Below, one piece after another: positions 8,969-18,459 of a DNA stretch of 64,000 bases. The translations under genes and the position numbers were made by a program. Positions within the stretch are counted from its first letter, which is position 1; every line of letters starts with the position of its first letter. Under the pieces are notes generated by a model. The model worked only from the letters and a program-made list of their open reading frames with translations. It was not told the DNA's origin and did no database searches. This stretch comes from Variovorax boronicumulans. GTDB lineage: Bacteria > Pseudomonadota > Gammaproteobacteria > Burkholderiales > Burkholderiaceae_C. Location: the NCBI RefSeq assembly GCF_007677875.1, contig NZ_VEDO01000002.1:186001-250000 (forward strand). Reading direction: 5' to 3'.

Positions 8969-11689
8969 ATGTCAGCCCAACCCCAGAACCTGCCTGGCGC
9001 AGCCAACGACCCCCAGGACACCGATAGCCAGGAAACCCGTGAGTGGATGGACGCGCTGTCCGCGGTCATCGCCAGCGACGGTCCCCAGCGCGCCCATTAC
9101 CTGCTGGAACAACTGCTGGAGCACGCGCGCCAGAACACGGTGGACATGCCGTTCTCGGCCAATACCGGCTACGTGAACACCATCGAGCCCAGCGAAGAGG
9201 CGCGCAGCCCGGGCAACCTCGAGATCGAGCAGCGTCTGCGCGCCTACATGCGCTGGAACGCCATGGCCATGGTGGTCAAGGCCAACCGGCACCACCCGCC
9301 CGAAGGCGGTGACCTGGGTGGCCACATCGGCTCCTTCGCCTCGTTGGCCAGCATGTTCGGCGCCGGCTTCAACCATTTCTGGCACGCTGAGAGCGAAAAG
9401 CACGGCGGGGACTGCATCTACATCCAGGGCCACGTCTCGCCGGGTGTCTATGCGCGTGCCTACCTTGAGGGCCGCCTGACCGAAGAGCAATTGCTCAATT
9501 TCCGCCAGGAAGTGGACGGCAAAGGCCTGTCGAGCTACCCGCACCCCAAGCTCATGCCCGAGTTCTGGCAGTTCCCCACGGTCTCCATGGGCCTGGGCCC
9601 GCTGATGGCGATCTACCAAGCGCGCTTCCTCAAGTACCTGCACGCGCGCGGCATCGCCGACACGGCCAACCGCAAGGTCTGGGTGTTCTGCGGCGACGGC
9701 GAGATGGACGAGGTCGAATCGCTCGGCGCGATCGGCTTGGCGGCGCGCGAGAACCTGGACAACCTGATCTTCGTCATCAACTGCAACCTGCAGCGGCTGG
9801 ACGGCCCGGTGCGCGGCAACGGCAAGATCATCCAGGAGCTGGAAGGCGAATTCCGCGGCTCGGGCTGGAACGTCATCAAGCTGATCTGGGGCAAGGGCTG
9901 GGATGCGCTGCTGGCCAAGGACCATGACGGCGCGCTGCGCGAGCTCATGATGAAGACCAACGACGGCGACTACCAGGCCATGAAGGCCAACGACGGTGCC
10001 TACGTGCGCAAGCACTTCTTCGGTCGCGACCCGCGCACGGCCAAGATGGTCGAGAACATGACGGACGACGAGATCTGGAACCTGCAGCGTGGTGGCCACG
10101 ACTCGCAGAAGGTCTACGCCGCCTTCCACGCCGCGCAGAACCACACGGGCCAGCCCACCGTGCTGCTGGTGAAGACCGTCAAGGGCTTCGGCATGGGCAA
10201 GATCGGCGAAGGCAAGAACACCGTCCACCAGACCAAGAAGCTCAGCGACGAGGACATCAAGTCCTTCCGCGACCGCTTCAACATTCCGATCCCCGACAGC
10301 CAGATCGCCGAGCTGCCGTTCTACAAGCCGGCCGACGACACGCCGGAGATGAAGTACCTGCACGAGCGCCGCAAGGCGCTGGGCGGCTACCTGCCGCACC
10401 GCCGCACCAAGGCCGACGAGAGCTTCACCGTGCCCCCGCTGGAGACCTTCAAGTCTGTCATCGAGCCCACGGCCGAAGGCCGTGAGATCTCGACCACGCA
10501 AGCCTATGTGCGCTTCCTGACCCAGCTGCTGCGCGACCAGGCCCTGGGCCCGCGCGTGGTGCCCATCCTCGTGGACGAGGCGCGTACCTTCGGCATGGAA
10601 GGCCTGTTCCGCCAGGTCGGCATCTACAACCCGCACGGTCAGCAGTACACCCCGGTCGACAAGGACCAGGTCATGTACTACAAGGAAGACAAGGCCGGCC
10701 AGATCCTGCAGGAAGGCATCAACGAAGCCGGTGGCATGGCCAGCTGGATCGCTGCCGCCACGAGCTACAGCACCAGCAACCGCATCATGGTGCCGTTCTA
10801 TGTGTACTACTCGATGTTCGGCTTCCAGCGCATCGGTGACCTGGCCTGGGCGGCCGGCGACATGCAGGCGCGCGGCTTCCTGCTGGGCGGCACCTCGGGC
10901 CGCACGACGCTGAACGGCGAAGGCCTGCAGCACGAGGACGGCCACAGCCACATCCTGGCCGGCACCATTCCGAACTGCGTGAGCTACGACCCGACCTTCG
11001 CGCACGAGGTCGGCGTGATCCTGCACCATGGCTTGAAGCGCATGGTCGAGCGCCAGGACAACGTCTACTACTACATCACGCTGCTCAACGAGAACTACCC
11101 CATGCCCGGCCTGCAGCCCGGCACGGAGGAGCAGATCATCAAGGGCATGTACCTTGCCAAGCAGGCGCCCGCACTGGCCGCCGGTGCGCCCACGGTGCAA
11201 CTGCTGGGCAGCGGCACGATCCTGCGCGAATCCTTCTTCGCCCAGGAACTGCTGGAGAAGGACTGGGGCGTGGCCGCCGGCGTCTGGAGCTGCCCGAGCT
11301 TCAACGAGCTGGGCCGCGACGGCCAGGACGCCGACCGCTGGAACCTGCTGCACCCGACCGAGACGCCGCGCCAGAGCTTCGTGGCGCAGCAGCTCTCTGG
11401 CTCGGTGGGCCCGGTCATCGCCTCGACCGACTACATGAAGGCCTACGCCGAGCAGATCCGCCCGTTCGTGCCGGCCGGCCGCAACTACAAAGTGCTGGGC
11501 ACCGACGGCTTCGGCCGCAGCGACTTCCGCAGCAAGCTGCGCGAGCACTTCGAGATCAACCGCCACTACATCGTCGTGGCCGCGCTGAAGGCCTTGAGCG
11601 AAGATGGCACGGTGCCGGTCGCGAAGGTTGCCGAAGCGATCGCCAAGTACGGCATCAAGACCGACAAGGTCAACCCGCTGTATGCCTGA
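8969..11689 (+). CDS. aceE: Pyruvate dehydrogenase E1 component, homodimeric
   Basis: Thiamine diphosphate-dependent decarboxylase that starts the pyruvate dehydrogenase reaction and acetylates lipoyl groups on E2, making acetyl-CoA. It is 906 residues, close to the E. coli AceE length of 887, and colinear with the single-chain homodimeric type. The ThDP motif starts at Gly242-Asp243-Gly244 (GDGEMDE) and runs to INCN about 27 residues later. The segment around [11 protein letters not shown] is typical of the family. It is first in a plus-strand operon with aceF, a BPH-type peptidase gene and lpdA, 34 bases upstream of aceF. A GAGGAG Shine-Dalgarno sequence supports the start. Confidence 0.98.
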   Translation: MSAQPQNLPGAANDPQDTDSQETREWMDALSAVIASDGPQRAHYLLEQLLEHARQNTVDMPFSANTGYVNTIEPSEEARSPGNLEIEQRLRAYMRWNAMAMVVKANRHHPPEGGDLGGHIGSFASLASMFGAGFNHFWHAESEKHGGDCIYIQGHVSPGVYARAYLEGRLTEEQLLNFRQEVDGKGLSSYPHPKLMPEFWQFPTVSMGLGPLMAIYQARFLKYLHARGIADTANRKVWVFCGDGEMDEVESLGAIGLAARENLDNLIFVINCNLQRLDGPVRGNGKIIQELEGEFRGSGWNVIKLIWGKGWDALLAKDHDGALRELMMKTNDGDYQAMKANDGAYVRKHFFGRDPRTAKMVENMTDDEIWNLQRGGHDSQKVYAAFHAAQNHTGQPTVLLVKTVKGFGMGKIGEGKNTVHQTKKLSDEDIKSFRDRFNIPIPDSQIAELPFYKPADDTPEMKYLHERRKALGGYLPHRRTKADESFTVPPLETFKSVIEPTAEGREISTTQAYVRFLTQLLRDQALGPRVVPILVDEARTFGMEGLFRQVGIYNPHGQQYTPVDKDQVMYYKEDKAGQILQEGINEAGGMASWIAAATSYSTSNRIMVPFYVYYSMFGFQRIGDLAWAAGDMQARGFLLGGTSGRTTLNGEGLQHEDGHSHILAGTIPNCVSYDPTFAHEVGVILHHGLKRMVERQDNVYYYITLLNENYPMPGLQPGTEEQIIKGMYLAKQAPALAAGAPTVQLLGSGTILRESFFAQELLEKDWGVAAGVWSCPSFNELGRDGQDADRWNLLHPTETPRQSFVAQQLSGSVGPVIASTDYMKAYAEQIRPFVPAGRNYKVLGTDGFGRSDFRSKLREHFEINRHYIVVAALKALSEDGTVPVAKVAEAIAKYGIKTDKVNPLYA

Positions 11690-11723
11690 TCCCAGCCACC
11701 CACACACAAGCGAGACGAACAAC

Positions 11724-13388
11724 ATGGCATTGGTGGAAGTGAAGGTCCCCGACATCGGGGACTTCGATGAAGTGAGCGTGATCGAGGTCATGGTCAAGCC
11801 GGGCGATACGGTCAAGGCCGAGCAGTCGCTGATCACGGTGGAGTCGGACAAGGCCTCGATGGAGATCCCGTCCAGCGCCGCCGGCGTGGTCAAGGAGATC
11901 AAGGTCGCGGTAGGCGACATGGTCAAAGAAGGCTCTCTGGTGCTGGTGCTCGAAGGCGCCGGCGAGGCGGCCGCACCCGCGCCGGCCCCGGCCGCCGCGG
12001 CGCCTGCGCCTGCACCGGCCGCCGCGGCGCCGGCCCCCGCGGCGACGGCGCCGGCCCAAGGCGGTGGCCTGGTCGAGATCCGCGTGCCCGACATCGGCGA
12101 CTTCAAGGACGTGGCTGTCATCGAGGTCATGGTCCAACCCGGCGACAGCGTCAAGCTCGAGCAGTCGCTGATCACGGTTGAGAGCGACAAGGCCTCGATG
12201 GAGATCCCGTCGTCCGCGGCCGGCGTGCTCAAGGAGCTCAAGGTCAAGGTCGGCGACACCGTCAACATCGGCGATCTGCTGGGCACGGTGGAGGCCGCTG
12301 GCGCCCCGGCCGCGGCCAGCCCCGCACCGGCGGCTGCCGCCGCGCCTGCCGCCGCCAAGAGCGAGGCGCCTGCGCCTGCCCCGGCCGCTGGGCCTGCAGC
12401 CGCTGCGGCACCCGTCGCCGCCCACAACCCGACCGCCGCGCCCACCGGCGCGCTGCCGCACGCCTCGCCCTCGGTGCGCAAGTTCGCCCGCGAACTGGGC
12501 GTGCCGCTGGCCGAGGTCAAGGGCTCTGGCCCCAAGGGCCGCATCACGCAGGACGACGTGCAGAGCTTCACCAAATCGGTGATGAGCGGCGCCGTCCAGA
12601 CCAAGGCCCAGGCTGCCAAGGCCCCGGCCGGTGGCGGTGGTGGTGGCGGTGCCGGGTTGGACCTGCTGCCCTGGCCCAAGGTCGACTTCGCCAAGTTCGG
12701 CCCCATCGAGCGCAAGGACCTGTCGCGCATCAAGAAGATCTCGGGCGCGAACCTGCACCGCAATTGGGTGATGATCCCGCACGTCACCAACAACGACGAC
12801 GCCGACATCACCGAGCTGGAAGCCTTCCGCGTCTCCACCAACAAGGAGAACGAGAAGTCCGGCGTCAAGGTCACGATGCTGGCTTTCGTGATCAAGGCCG
12901 TGGTGGCGGCGCTGCGCAAGTACCCCGAGTTCAACGCGAGCCTGGATGGCGACGCGTTGGTCTACAAGCAGTACTTCCACATCGGCTTCGCGGCCGACAC
13001 GCCGAACGGCCTGGTCGTTCCCGTGCTGCGCGACGCCGACAAGAAGGGCGTGCTGCAGATCAGCCAGGAGATGGGCGAGCTCGCCAAGAAGGCGCGCGAC
13101 GGCAAGCTGGGTCCGGCCGACATGACCGGCGGCTGCTTCTCGATCAGCTCGCTGGGCGGCATCGGGGGCACCCACTTCACGCCCATCGTCAACGCACCCG
13201 AAGTCGCCATTCTGGGCCTGTCCAAGAGTGCGATGAAGCCGGTCTGGGATGGCAAGCAGTTCGTGCCGCGCCTGATGCTGCCGCTGTCGCTGTCCTACGA
13301 CCACCGCGTCATCGACGGTGCCGCGGCCGCGCGCTTCAACGCCTACCTGGGCCAGGTCCTGGCCGATTTCCGCCGGGTCATCCTCTGA
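11724..13388 (+). CDS. aceF: Dihydrolipoamide acetyltransferase, pyruvate dehydrogenase E2
   Basis: Core acetyltransferase of the pyruvate dehydrogenase complex, 554 residues. Two lipoyl domains carry the modified lysine in SDKASMEI at Lys43 and Lys156. They are joined by Ala/Pro-rich flexible linkers, followed by a peripheral subunit-binding domain ([13 protein letters not shown]) that docks E1/E3, and a catalytic domain ending in DHRVIDG with catalytic His527. E. coli AceF has three lipoyl domains; two is usual for betaproteobacterial enzymes. A start at 11604 is open in frame but lies inside aceE. The ATG at 11724 begins the lipoyl fold exactly. The next gene starts 13 bases downstream. 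Confidence 0.97.
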   Translation: MALVEVKVPDIGDFDEVSVIEVMVKPGDTVKAEQSLITVESDKASMEIPSSAAGVVKEIKVAVGDMVKEGSLVLVLEGAGEAAAPAPAPAAAAPAPAPAAAAPAPAATAPAQGGGLVEIRVPDIGDFKDVAVIEVMVQPGDSVKLEQSLITVESDKASMEIPSSAAGVLKELKVKVGDTVNIGDLLGTVEAAGAPAAASPAPAAAAAPAAAKSEAPAPAPAAGPAAAAAPVAAHNPTAAPTGALPHASPSVRKFARELGVPLAEVKGSGPKGRITQDDVQSFTKSVMSGAVQTKAQAAKAPAGGGGGGGAGLDLLPWPKVDFAKFGPIERKDLSRIKKISGANLHRNWVMIPHVTNNDDADITELEAFRVSTNKENEKSGVKVTMLAFVIKAVVAALRKYPEFNASLDGDALVYKQYFHIGFAADTPNGLVVPVLRDADKKGVLQISQEMGELAKKARDGKLGPADMTGGCFSISSLGGIGGTHFTPIVNAPEVAILGLSKSAMKPVWDGKQFVPRLMLPLSLSYDHRVIDGAAAARFNAYLGQVLADFRRVIL

Positions 13389-13401
13389 CGCGGTCCGGCG
13401 C

Positions 13402-13986
13402 ATGACAACGGTCGTCGTCGTCAAGAAGGCGGGGCAGGTCGCGATCGCGGCCGACACGCTGGTCACCTTCGGCGACACCCGCCTGACCCACCGCTTCGAG
13501 GACAACAGCAAGATCTTCGCGCTGGACACGCCGGACGGGCCCACCTACGTGGGCATGGCCGGCACCGTGGCGCACTTCCCCGTGCTGCGCAAGGCCCTGG
13601 CGGGCCTGCCGCGCGAAGAGCTGCGCCTGTCGGGCAAGGACGAGGTGTTCGAGACCTTCACGCGCCTGCACCCCATCCTCAAGGACAAGTTCTTCCTGCA
13701 GACCAAGGAAGACGACGGCGACCCTTACGAGTCCAGCCAGTTCAGCGTGCTGCTGGCCAACGCCAGCGGCATCTACGGGCTGTACAGCTACCGTGAGGTG
13801 TTCGAGTTCAAGGAGTTCTGGGGCATCGGCTCGGGCCGCAGCTTTGCGCTGGGCGCCATGCACGCGGCGTCCAAGCACGCCAAGACCGCGCGCGAGCTCG
13901 CGCTGATCGGCGTGCAGACGGGCTGCGAATTCGACAAGAACTCGGCCGGGCCGGTCGAGGTCTTCACGGTCAAGTTGAAGAAATAA
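13402..13986 (+). CDS. BPH, betaproteobacterial proteasome homologue (HslV-like Ntn peptidase)
   Basis: A 194-residue Ntn-hydrolase of the proteasome beta/HslV superfamily. Removing the initiator Met exposes Thr1-Thr2. Asp17 is conserved (VAIAADT, as in HslV IAGDG). Lys36 aligns with HslV Lys33 after a three-residue insertion, completing the Thr-Asp-Lys site. The later segment GSGRSFALGAMHA matches the GGG(x)YALGAA region of HslV. Length and content match the BPH family known from betaproteobacteria, which forms double-ring peptidase particles without a dedicated HslU. It lies between aceF (13 bases upstream) and lpdA (37 bases downstream), so it should be co-transcribed with them. Public annotations of such genes can be misleading; nothing here suggests a transporter. 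Confidence 0.85.
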   Translation: MTTVVVVKKAGQVAIAADTLVTFGDTRLTHRFEDNSKIFALDTPDGPTYVGMAGTVAHFPVLRKALAGLPREELRLSGKDEVFETFTRLHPILKDKFFLQTKEDDGDPYESSQFSVLLANASGIYGLYSYREVFEFKEFWGIGSGRSFALGAMHAASKHAKTARELALIGVQTGCEFDKNSAGPVEVFTVKLKK

Positions 13987-14023
13987 AGGACGGCGCGCCG
14001 CGCGCGCCGGCAAGGAGAGATTC

Positions 14024-15838
14024 ATGGCAAGCATCGACATCAAGGTTCCCGACATCGGCGACTTCAGCGAAGTGGCCGTCATCGAACTGCTGGTCAAGGT
14101 GGGCGACACCATCAAGCCCGAGCAGTCGCTGATCACGGTGGAAAGCGACAAGGCCTCGATGGAGATTCCGTCGAGCCACGGCGGCAAGGTCACGGCGCTC
14201 AAGGTGGCCGTGGGCGACAAGGTCAGCGAAGGCTCGGTGGTGCTGACATTGGAATCGGCCGATGCCGCGGCGCCTGCACCGGCACCCGCTGCCGCACCCG
14301 CGGCGGCGGCCCCCGCGCCGGCGCCGGCCGCTGCGCCCACGCCGGCCCCGCAGGCCGCCGGCAGCTACGGCGGCGGTGTCGACCTGGAATGCGACACGCT
14401 GGTGCTGGGCGCTGGCCCCGGTGGTTACTCTGCTGCCTTCCGCAGTGCCGACCTTGGCATGAAGACCGTGCTGGTCGAGCGCTACGCCACGCTGGGCGGC
14501 GTCTGCCTGAACGTGGGCTGCATCCCCTCCAAGGCGCTGCTGCACGTGGCCGCCGTGATGGACGAGGTCAAGCACTTCGCCGACCTGGGCATCGACTACG
14601 GCGCGCCCAAGGTCGACCGCGCCAAGCTGCTCGCGCACAAGAACAAGGTCGTGGGCAAGCTGACCGGTGGCCTTACGGCGATGGCCAAAATGCGCAAGGT
14701 AACCACCGTGCGCGGCGTCGGCAGCTTCATCGATCCGCACCACCTGGAGGTGCAGGAAACCTCGGGCAGCGGCCAGGAACTCTCGGGCAAGAAGCAGGTC
14801 ATCAAGTTCCGCCACTGCATCATCGCGGCCGGCTCGCAGGCCGTGCACCTGCCGTTCATGCCCAAGGACGATCCGCGCGTGGTGGACTCCACCGGTGCGC
14901 TGGACCTGGCCACCGACCCCAAGCGCATGCTGATCCTGGGCGGCGGCATCATCGGCCTGGAGATGGGCACGGTCTACTCCACGCTGGGCGCGCGCCTGGA
15001 CGTGGTGGAGATGCTGGACGGCCTCATGCAGGGCGCCGACCGCGACCTTGTCAAGGTCTGGCAGAAGATGAACGCGCCGCGCTTCGACAACATCATGACC
15101 TCCACCAAGACCGTGGGCGCCGAGGCGACCAAGGAGGGCATCAAGGTCATGTTCGAAGGCGCCAATGCGCCCAAGGAGCCGCAAATCTACGACCTGGTGC
15201 TGCAGGCCGTGGGCCGCACGCCCAACGGTAAGAAGATCGGCGCCGAGAAGGCCGGCGTGGCCGTGAGCGACCGCGGCTTCATCCCGGTCGACATCCAGAT
15301 GCGCACCAACGTGCCGCACATCTTCGCCATCGGCGACATCGTGGGCCAGCCCATGCTGGCGCACAAGGCCGTGCACGAGGCGCACGTGGCGGCTGAAGTC
15401 ATCGCCGGCGAGCAGAAGGGCGACAAGGAACTGCTGAGTGCGGCCTTCAACGCCCGTGTGATCCCCAGCGTGGCCTACACCGACCCCGAGGTGGCCTGGG
15501 TGGGGCTGACGGAGGACCAGGCCAAGGCCGAGGGGATCAAGGTCAAGAAGGGCCATTTCCCGTGGACGGCCTCGGGCCGGGCGATTGCGAACACGCGCGA
15601 CGAGGGCTTCACCAAGCTGCTGTTCGACGCCGAGACGCACCGCATCCTGGGCGGCGGCATCGTCGGTACGCACGCCGGCGACATGGTCGGCGAGATCGCG
15701 CTGGCCATCGAGATGGGCGCCGACGAGATCGACATCGGCAAGACCATCCACCCGCACCCCACGCTGGGCGAGAGCATCGGCATGGCGGCCGAGGTGGCGC
15801 ACGGCACCTGCACGGATCTGCCGCCGCAGAAGAAGTAA
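14024..15838 (+). CDS. lpdA: Dihydrolipoamide dehydrogenase (E3) with N-terminal lipoyl domain
   Basis: Flavoprotein that reoxidises dihydrolipoyl groups and reduces NAD, completing the pyruvate dehydrogenase cycle. It is 604 residues, longer than the usual 470, because a lipoyl domain (Lys43 in SDKASMEI) and an Ala/Pro linker precede the E3 core. The core has an FAD-binding LGAGPGGYSAA, the redox disulfide Cys161/Cys166 (CLNVGC), an NAD-binding GGGIIGLEMG, and the C-terminal catalytic HPHPTLGES. A clear AGGAGA Shine-Dalgarno sequence sits just upstream. The lipoyl fusion suggests E3 is loaded with its own swinging arm, as in some other betaproteobacterial and Neisseria E3 proteins. Confidence 0.97.
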   Translation: MASIDIKVPDIGDFSEVAVIELLVKVGDTIKPEQSLITVESDKASMEIPSSHGGKVTALKVAVGDKVSEGSVVLTLESADAAAPAPAPAAAPAAAAPAPAPAAAPTPAPQAAGSYGGGVDLECDTLVLGAGPGGYSAAFRSADLGMKTVLVERYATLGGVCLNVGCIPSKALLHVAAVMDEVKHFADLGIDYGAPKVDRAKLLAHKNKVVGKLTGGLTAMAKMRKVTTVRGVGSFIDPHHLEVQETSGSGQELSGKKQVIKFRHCIIAAGSQAVHLPFMPKDDPRVVDSTGALDLATDPKRMLILGGGIIGLEMGTVYSTLGARLDVVEMLDGLMQGADRDLVKVWQKMNAPRFDNIMTSTKTVGAEATKEGIKVMFEGANAPKEPQIYDLVLQAVGRTPNGKKIGAEKAGVAVSDRGFIPVDIQMRTNVPHIFAIGDIVGQPMLAHKAVHEAHVAAEVIAGEQKGDKELLSAAFNARVIPSVAYTDPEVAWVGLTEDQAKAEGIKVKKGHFPWTASGRAIANTRDEGFTKLLFDAETHRILGGGIVGTHAGDMVGEIALAIEMGADEIDIGKTIHPHPTLGESIGMAAEVAHGTCTDLPPQKK

Positions 15839-15861
15839 ACCGGGTCTGCCGGTTCTCGACC

Positions 15862-15882
15862 AAGGCCGCCGCGTGCGGCCTT
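15862..15882. terminator. Hairpin between convergent lpdA and DUF1439 genes
   Basis: A perfect 8-base stem, AAGGCCGC/GCGGCCTT, with a 5-base loop sits between the lpdA stop and the stop of the convergent gene. U-tracts are weak on both sides, so it is only a probable bidirectional terminator. Confidence 0.55.
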
Positions 15883-15884
15883 AA

Positions 15885-16433
15885 TCACTCCAGCTGGATC
15901 TTGATCCCCTCGTCCAGCACCGTGATCGCGCCGACTTCGTAGGTCTTGAGGCCCACGGTCATCTCTTCCTTGCTGAAGCTGCGCAGCACATGGTCGTGCA
16001 GCAACTCCTGCGCGACGACGGCGGCGATGCGGCGCAGCCGTTCGGCATCGCCGCCGGCCAGGCCCTGCAGCTCCAGGCTCTCCACGCTGGGCCGGTCCAG
16101 CCGCAGCGCGCGCGCGGCCGCGTCCCAGCGCAGCGCGCTGCTCATGGACACGGTGCCGCCGACCTGGCCGCCGCGCAGCCAGGGGCTGGCCATGGTCAGC
16201 GCGGCCGTGAGACCCGTCCGCTGGGCCGCCGCATTGAGACCCAGACGCGGATCCTGCAGGCGCACGCGGAAGATCTCGGCATAGCGCTGCTCGAGCGGAA
16301 ACTGCTTCTCTACGAGGTTCTGAAGTTCGGCATGGCTGGCCGTGTATTCGCCCGTGAAGAAATTGAAGCCGGCATGGCCGGTGGCCGGGAGCGTGGCGAG
16401 GGCGAACAGGCAGTGGCGGCGGGACACAGGCAT
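15885..16433 (-). CDS. Exported DUF1439 family protein
   Basis: A 182-residue protein with an N-terminal signal (RRHCLFALATLPATGHAG) and a body resembling DUF1439, the family of the E. coli lipoprotein YceB. There is no obvious lipobox cysteine before the mature part; the Cys at residue 8 sits too early. The family is thought to bind lipids or hydrophobic ligands at the cell envelope, but its function is not established. It lies 68 bases downstream of soxA on the same strand and could be the last gene of that operon, although DUF1439 proteins are not a known part of sulfur oxidation. Confidence 0.75.
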   Translation of the reverse strand: MPVSRRHCLFALATLPATGHAGFNFFTGEYTASHAELQNLVEKQFPLEQRYAEIFRVRLQDPRLGLNAAAQRTGLTAALTMASPWLRGGQVGGTVSMSSALRWDAAARALRLDRPSVESLELQGLAGGDAERLRRIAAVVAQELLHDHVLRSFSKEEMTVGLKTYEVGAITVLDEGIKIQLE

Positions 16434-16501
16434 GGCGGGCTATTGTGTTCGGCGGGCTGTGCAGGGCCGGCAAAGGCACCGCGCGGCACGAGGCTTCATC
16501 G

Positions 16502-17251
16502 TCACGGCCGCACGGCCGGCGTTTCCAGCGGCATGCCGCGCGCGCGCTGCGCCAGGTGCAGCTCCAGTTCCACAAGCTCGGCCGCGCCGAAGGCGGGCGC
16601 CTGCGCCCGCACGCCCGTCATGCAGTTGCGCAGCCGGCGCTGCAAGGAGCCCATGCCCTGCCACTCCAGCCGGTAGATCGGGTAGCCCGTGGCCTGGCCC
16701 TGGGTGATGGGATTGCCGGCCAGCTTGCGGTCCCAGGCGCCGTCATGGCATTGGGCGCAGGACATGTCGAGCTGGCCGATACGGCGGACATAGGCGGCCT
16801 GACCGCGTGCCGTGAACGGCGCCAGCCGTGGGTCTTCGCTCGGGGTGATGGGCAGGCCGCGCGACTGCTGCGCCACATAGGTCTCCAGGCTGAGCAGCGG
16901 CTCGCTCTCGGGCGCCCAGGGCGTGGCCTGCTGGTGCTGCCCGCGGCACTGCAGGATGCGCTGCGACAGGTTGAGCGGCCTCCGGCTGGCCGCATCGAAG
17001 GCTGGGTAGCGCGTGGCCACGCCGCGCATGGACTGGCTGGCATCGCCATGGCAGGACATGCAGCTGCGCTGCGCTCGGCCCTCGGGCTTGTTCCAGAGCG
17101 CCTGGCCTTCGTGCAGCCACAGCATGGCCGGGTTCTGGCTGTCGTCGCGCTGCATGGCCTGCGTCGCCGCGCCCATGAAGTCCAGGCCCGAACGCGCCGG
17201 TTGGGCACCGGCGGATGCGCCCACCAGCGCCAGCACAAGCCAGGCCTTCAT
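16502..17251 (-). CDS. soxA: SoxA-like di-haem cytochrome c
   Basis: A 249-residue periplasmic cytochrome with a signal peptide of about 17 residues. Two haem-attachment motifs are present, CMSCH (Cys64, Cys67, His68) and CAQCH (Cys165, Cys168, His169). Cys210 in the RNCMTGVRA segment sits where SoxA has its active-site haem-ligating cysteine; Cys102 is an additional cysteine. SoxA with SoxX couples thiosulfate sulfur to the SoxYZ carrier. The ATG overlaps the soxZ stop by four bases (ATGA). It is the last sox gene of the cluster, and no soxB follows. Confidence 0.9.
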   Translation of the reverse strand: MKAWLVLALVGASAGAQPARSGLDFMGAATQAMQRDDSQNPAMLWLHEGQALWNKPEGRAQRSCMSCHGDASQSMRGVATRYPAFDAASRRPLNLSQRILQCRGQHQQATPWAPESEPLLSLETYVAQQSRGLPITPSEDPRLAPFTARGQAAYVRRIGQLDMSCAQCHDGAWDRKLAGNPITQGQATGYPIYRLEWQGMGSLQRRLRNCMTGVRAQAPAFGAAELVELELHLAQRARGMPLETPAVRP

Positions 17252-17568
17252 TCGACGCGCACGGCGACGGTCTCGGTCTGCGCGAAGCCCTTGTCGCCCT
17301 CCCAGGTGATGCGCAACTCGCCGCTGCGCTCGGCGCGCACCTGGAACGCCACGTAAGGATTGGCCGCGATGGCAGGGTACAGGTCGGCGCTGAAGACCAG
17401 TGCGCCGTCCAGCGTGCATTGCAGGCGCGTGACGATGTCGCGCGGCAGCACGCGGCCGTTCTCGTCGGGACGGTAGCCGGTCTCCATCGGGTGGGCGATC
17501 GTGGTGCGCACCTCGAAGGGCTCGCCGCGGCGCACGCTCGGTGGGACATGGATCAGGGTGCGTGCCAT
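17248..17568 (-). CDS. soxZ: SoxZ, sulfur carrier partner protein
   Basis: A 106-residue immunoglobulin-like protein without a signal peptide, as expected for SoxZ, which is exported bound to SoxY. Typical segments are the N-terminal IHVPPSVRRGEPFEVRTTIAHPMETG, here cut into IHVPPSVRRGEPFEV plus the HPMETGYR motif, and a C-terminal TWEGDKGFAQTETVAV strand. It overlaps the soxA start by four bases and begins 8 bases after the soxY stop. It should form the SoxYZ heterodimer with the unusual SoxY encoded just upstream. Confidence 0.93.
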   Translation of the reverse strand: MARTLIHVPPSVRRGEPFEVRTTIAHPMETGYRPDENGRVLPRDIVTRLQCTLDGALVFSADLYPAIAANPYVAFQVRAERSGELRITWEGDKGFAQTETVAVRVE

Positions 17569-17576
17569 GTGGTGTC

Positions 17577-18026
17577 CTATTCGATGCAGGCGGCCAGCGT
17601 GACCACCACGTCCACGGTGTGCGAGAAGGCCGAGCCGTCCTCCATCAGGGCCACAGCCACGAGCTTTTGCGAGGTGGCGAGCCGGATGCGCGTGGCGGCC
17701 CAGGTCCGGCCCGCGGCCGGCCCGAAGCGAAAGCGCGCCACGTCGCGTTGCGGGTTGCGTTCGTTGAACAAGGCCAGACTGCGCAGTTGCGGCAGCGCGA
17801 TGCCCTCGTCGACCGACAGCGTGACGGGCACGGCGTTGCCGTTCTCCACCAGCGTGGAGATGTCCAGTCGAACCCGGCCGGGCTCGGGCATGCGGCCGCC
17901 GGTGAAGCTGGCGATGGCGGCGGCCAGGTCGCCCGTGGCGGCCGCACCCGGGCGCACGACCAGGCTGGCGGCCAGGCTCGTTCCCAGCGCGAGCGCGTGG
18001 CGGCGTTGCGGGTCGAAAACGGTCAA
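17577..18026 (-). CDS. soxY: SoxY-type sulfur carrier lacking the GGCGG arm
   Basis: A 149-residue exported protein with the SoxY immunoglobulin-like body and an N-terminal signal with an arginine pair (PQRRHALALG). Normal SoxY ends in GGCGG, whose cysteine carries the sulfur intermediates. This one ends LAACIE, with Cys147 still third from the C-terminus but without the glycines. The start is a TTG at 18026, chosen because AAGGAG lies seven bases upstream and no ATG or GTG fits the signal peptide. That Shine-Dalgarno sequence lies inside the last codons of soxX, implying translational coupling. It may be a carrier for a different substrate rather than classical thiosulfate oxidation. Confidence 0.85.
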   Translation of the reverse strand: MTVFDPQRRHALALGTSLAASLVVRPGAAATGDLAAAIASFTGGRMPEPGRVRLDISTLVENGNAVPVTLSVDEGIALPQLRSLALFNERNPQRDVARFRFGPAAGRTWAATRIRLATSQKLVAVALMEDGSAFSHTVDVVVTLAACIE

Positions 18027-18030
18027 GACA

Positions 18031-18459
18031 TCACTCCTTGAGGCTGGACAGGTAGGCCACCACGTCCTCGATCTGCTGCGCGTCCAGCAGCGGCTTGCCG
18101 CGCCAGGCCGCGCCCACCTGGTGCAGACCCTCGGTGCGGTGGTAGGCCGGCATGATGGTGCCCGGCACCAGGCGCTGCGGCTCCACGAGGCGCAGCCGCA
18201 GCTGGCCGGGGCTCCAGCGGGCGCCGGCACCTGCGAGGTTCGGCGCCAGGTCGCCCTGGAAGCGCTCCTCCAGGATCGGCGCGCTGTGGCACAGCAGGCA
18301 CAGGCCCAACTGCCGGTTGGCCACGATGGCGCGGCCGCGGACAGCATCGCCGGCGAGGCCCGCGAGGGGCGCCGCGATGGCATCGCCCTCGACCGTGTAG
18401 GGCGCCAGCGGCTGGGCGGCCGCAGTGCCCACCAGCAGCAGCGCCAGCAGGGCGCGCAT
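18031..18459 (-). CDS. soxX: SoxX-like mono-haem cytochrome c
   Basis: A 142-residue cytochrome with a short signal peptide (cleavage likely after AAAQ, about residue 16). It has one haem motif, CLLCH (Cys54, Cys57, His58). The SoxX-like segment PNLAGAGARWSPGQLRLRL is followed by a methionine ligand candidate in GTIMPAYH. It normally pairs with SoxA to form SoxAX. Its ATG overlaps the stop of the molybdenum hydroxylase gene by one base (TGATG). A cytochrome c right behind a periplasmic molybdenum hydroxylase could also serve as that enzyme's electron acceptor; this is inference. Confidence 0.88.
   Translation of the reverse strand: MRALLALLLVGTAAAQPLAPYTVEGDAIAAPLAGLAGDAVRGRAIVANRQLGLCLLCHSAPILEERFQGDLAPNLAGAGARWSPGQLRLRLVEPQRLVPGTIMPAYHRTEGLHQVGAAWRGKPLLDAQQIEDVVAYLSSLKE

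Noticed and set aside
12300-12440. Ala/Pro-coding repeats in aceF (and the similar stretch in lpdA) as a DNA repeat element
   Set aside because: They encode the flexible linkers expected between lipoyl domains.
8972-12934. A 1320-codon open frame antisense to aceE and aceF
   Set aside because: High GC gives long stop-free antisense frames. The composition is low-complexity, and the sense genes are certain.
13402-13986. True HslV of an HslUV protease
   Set aside because: No hslU is adjacent, and the length and three-residue insertion before the active-site lysine fit BPH better.
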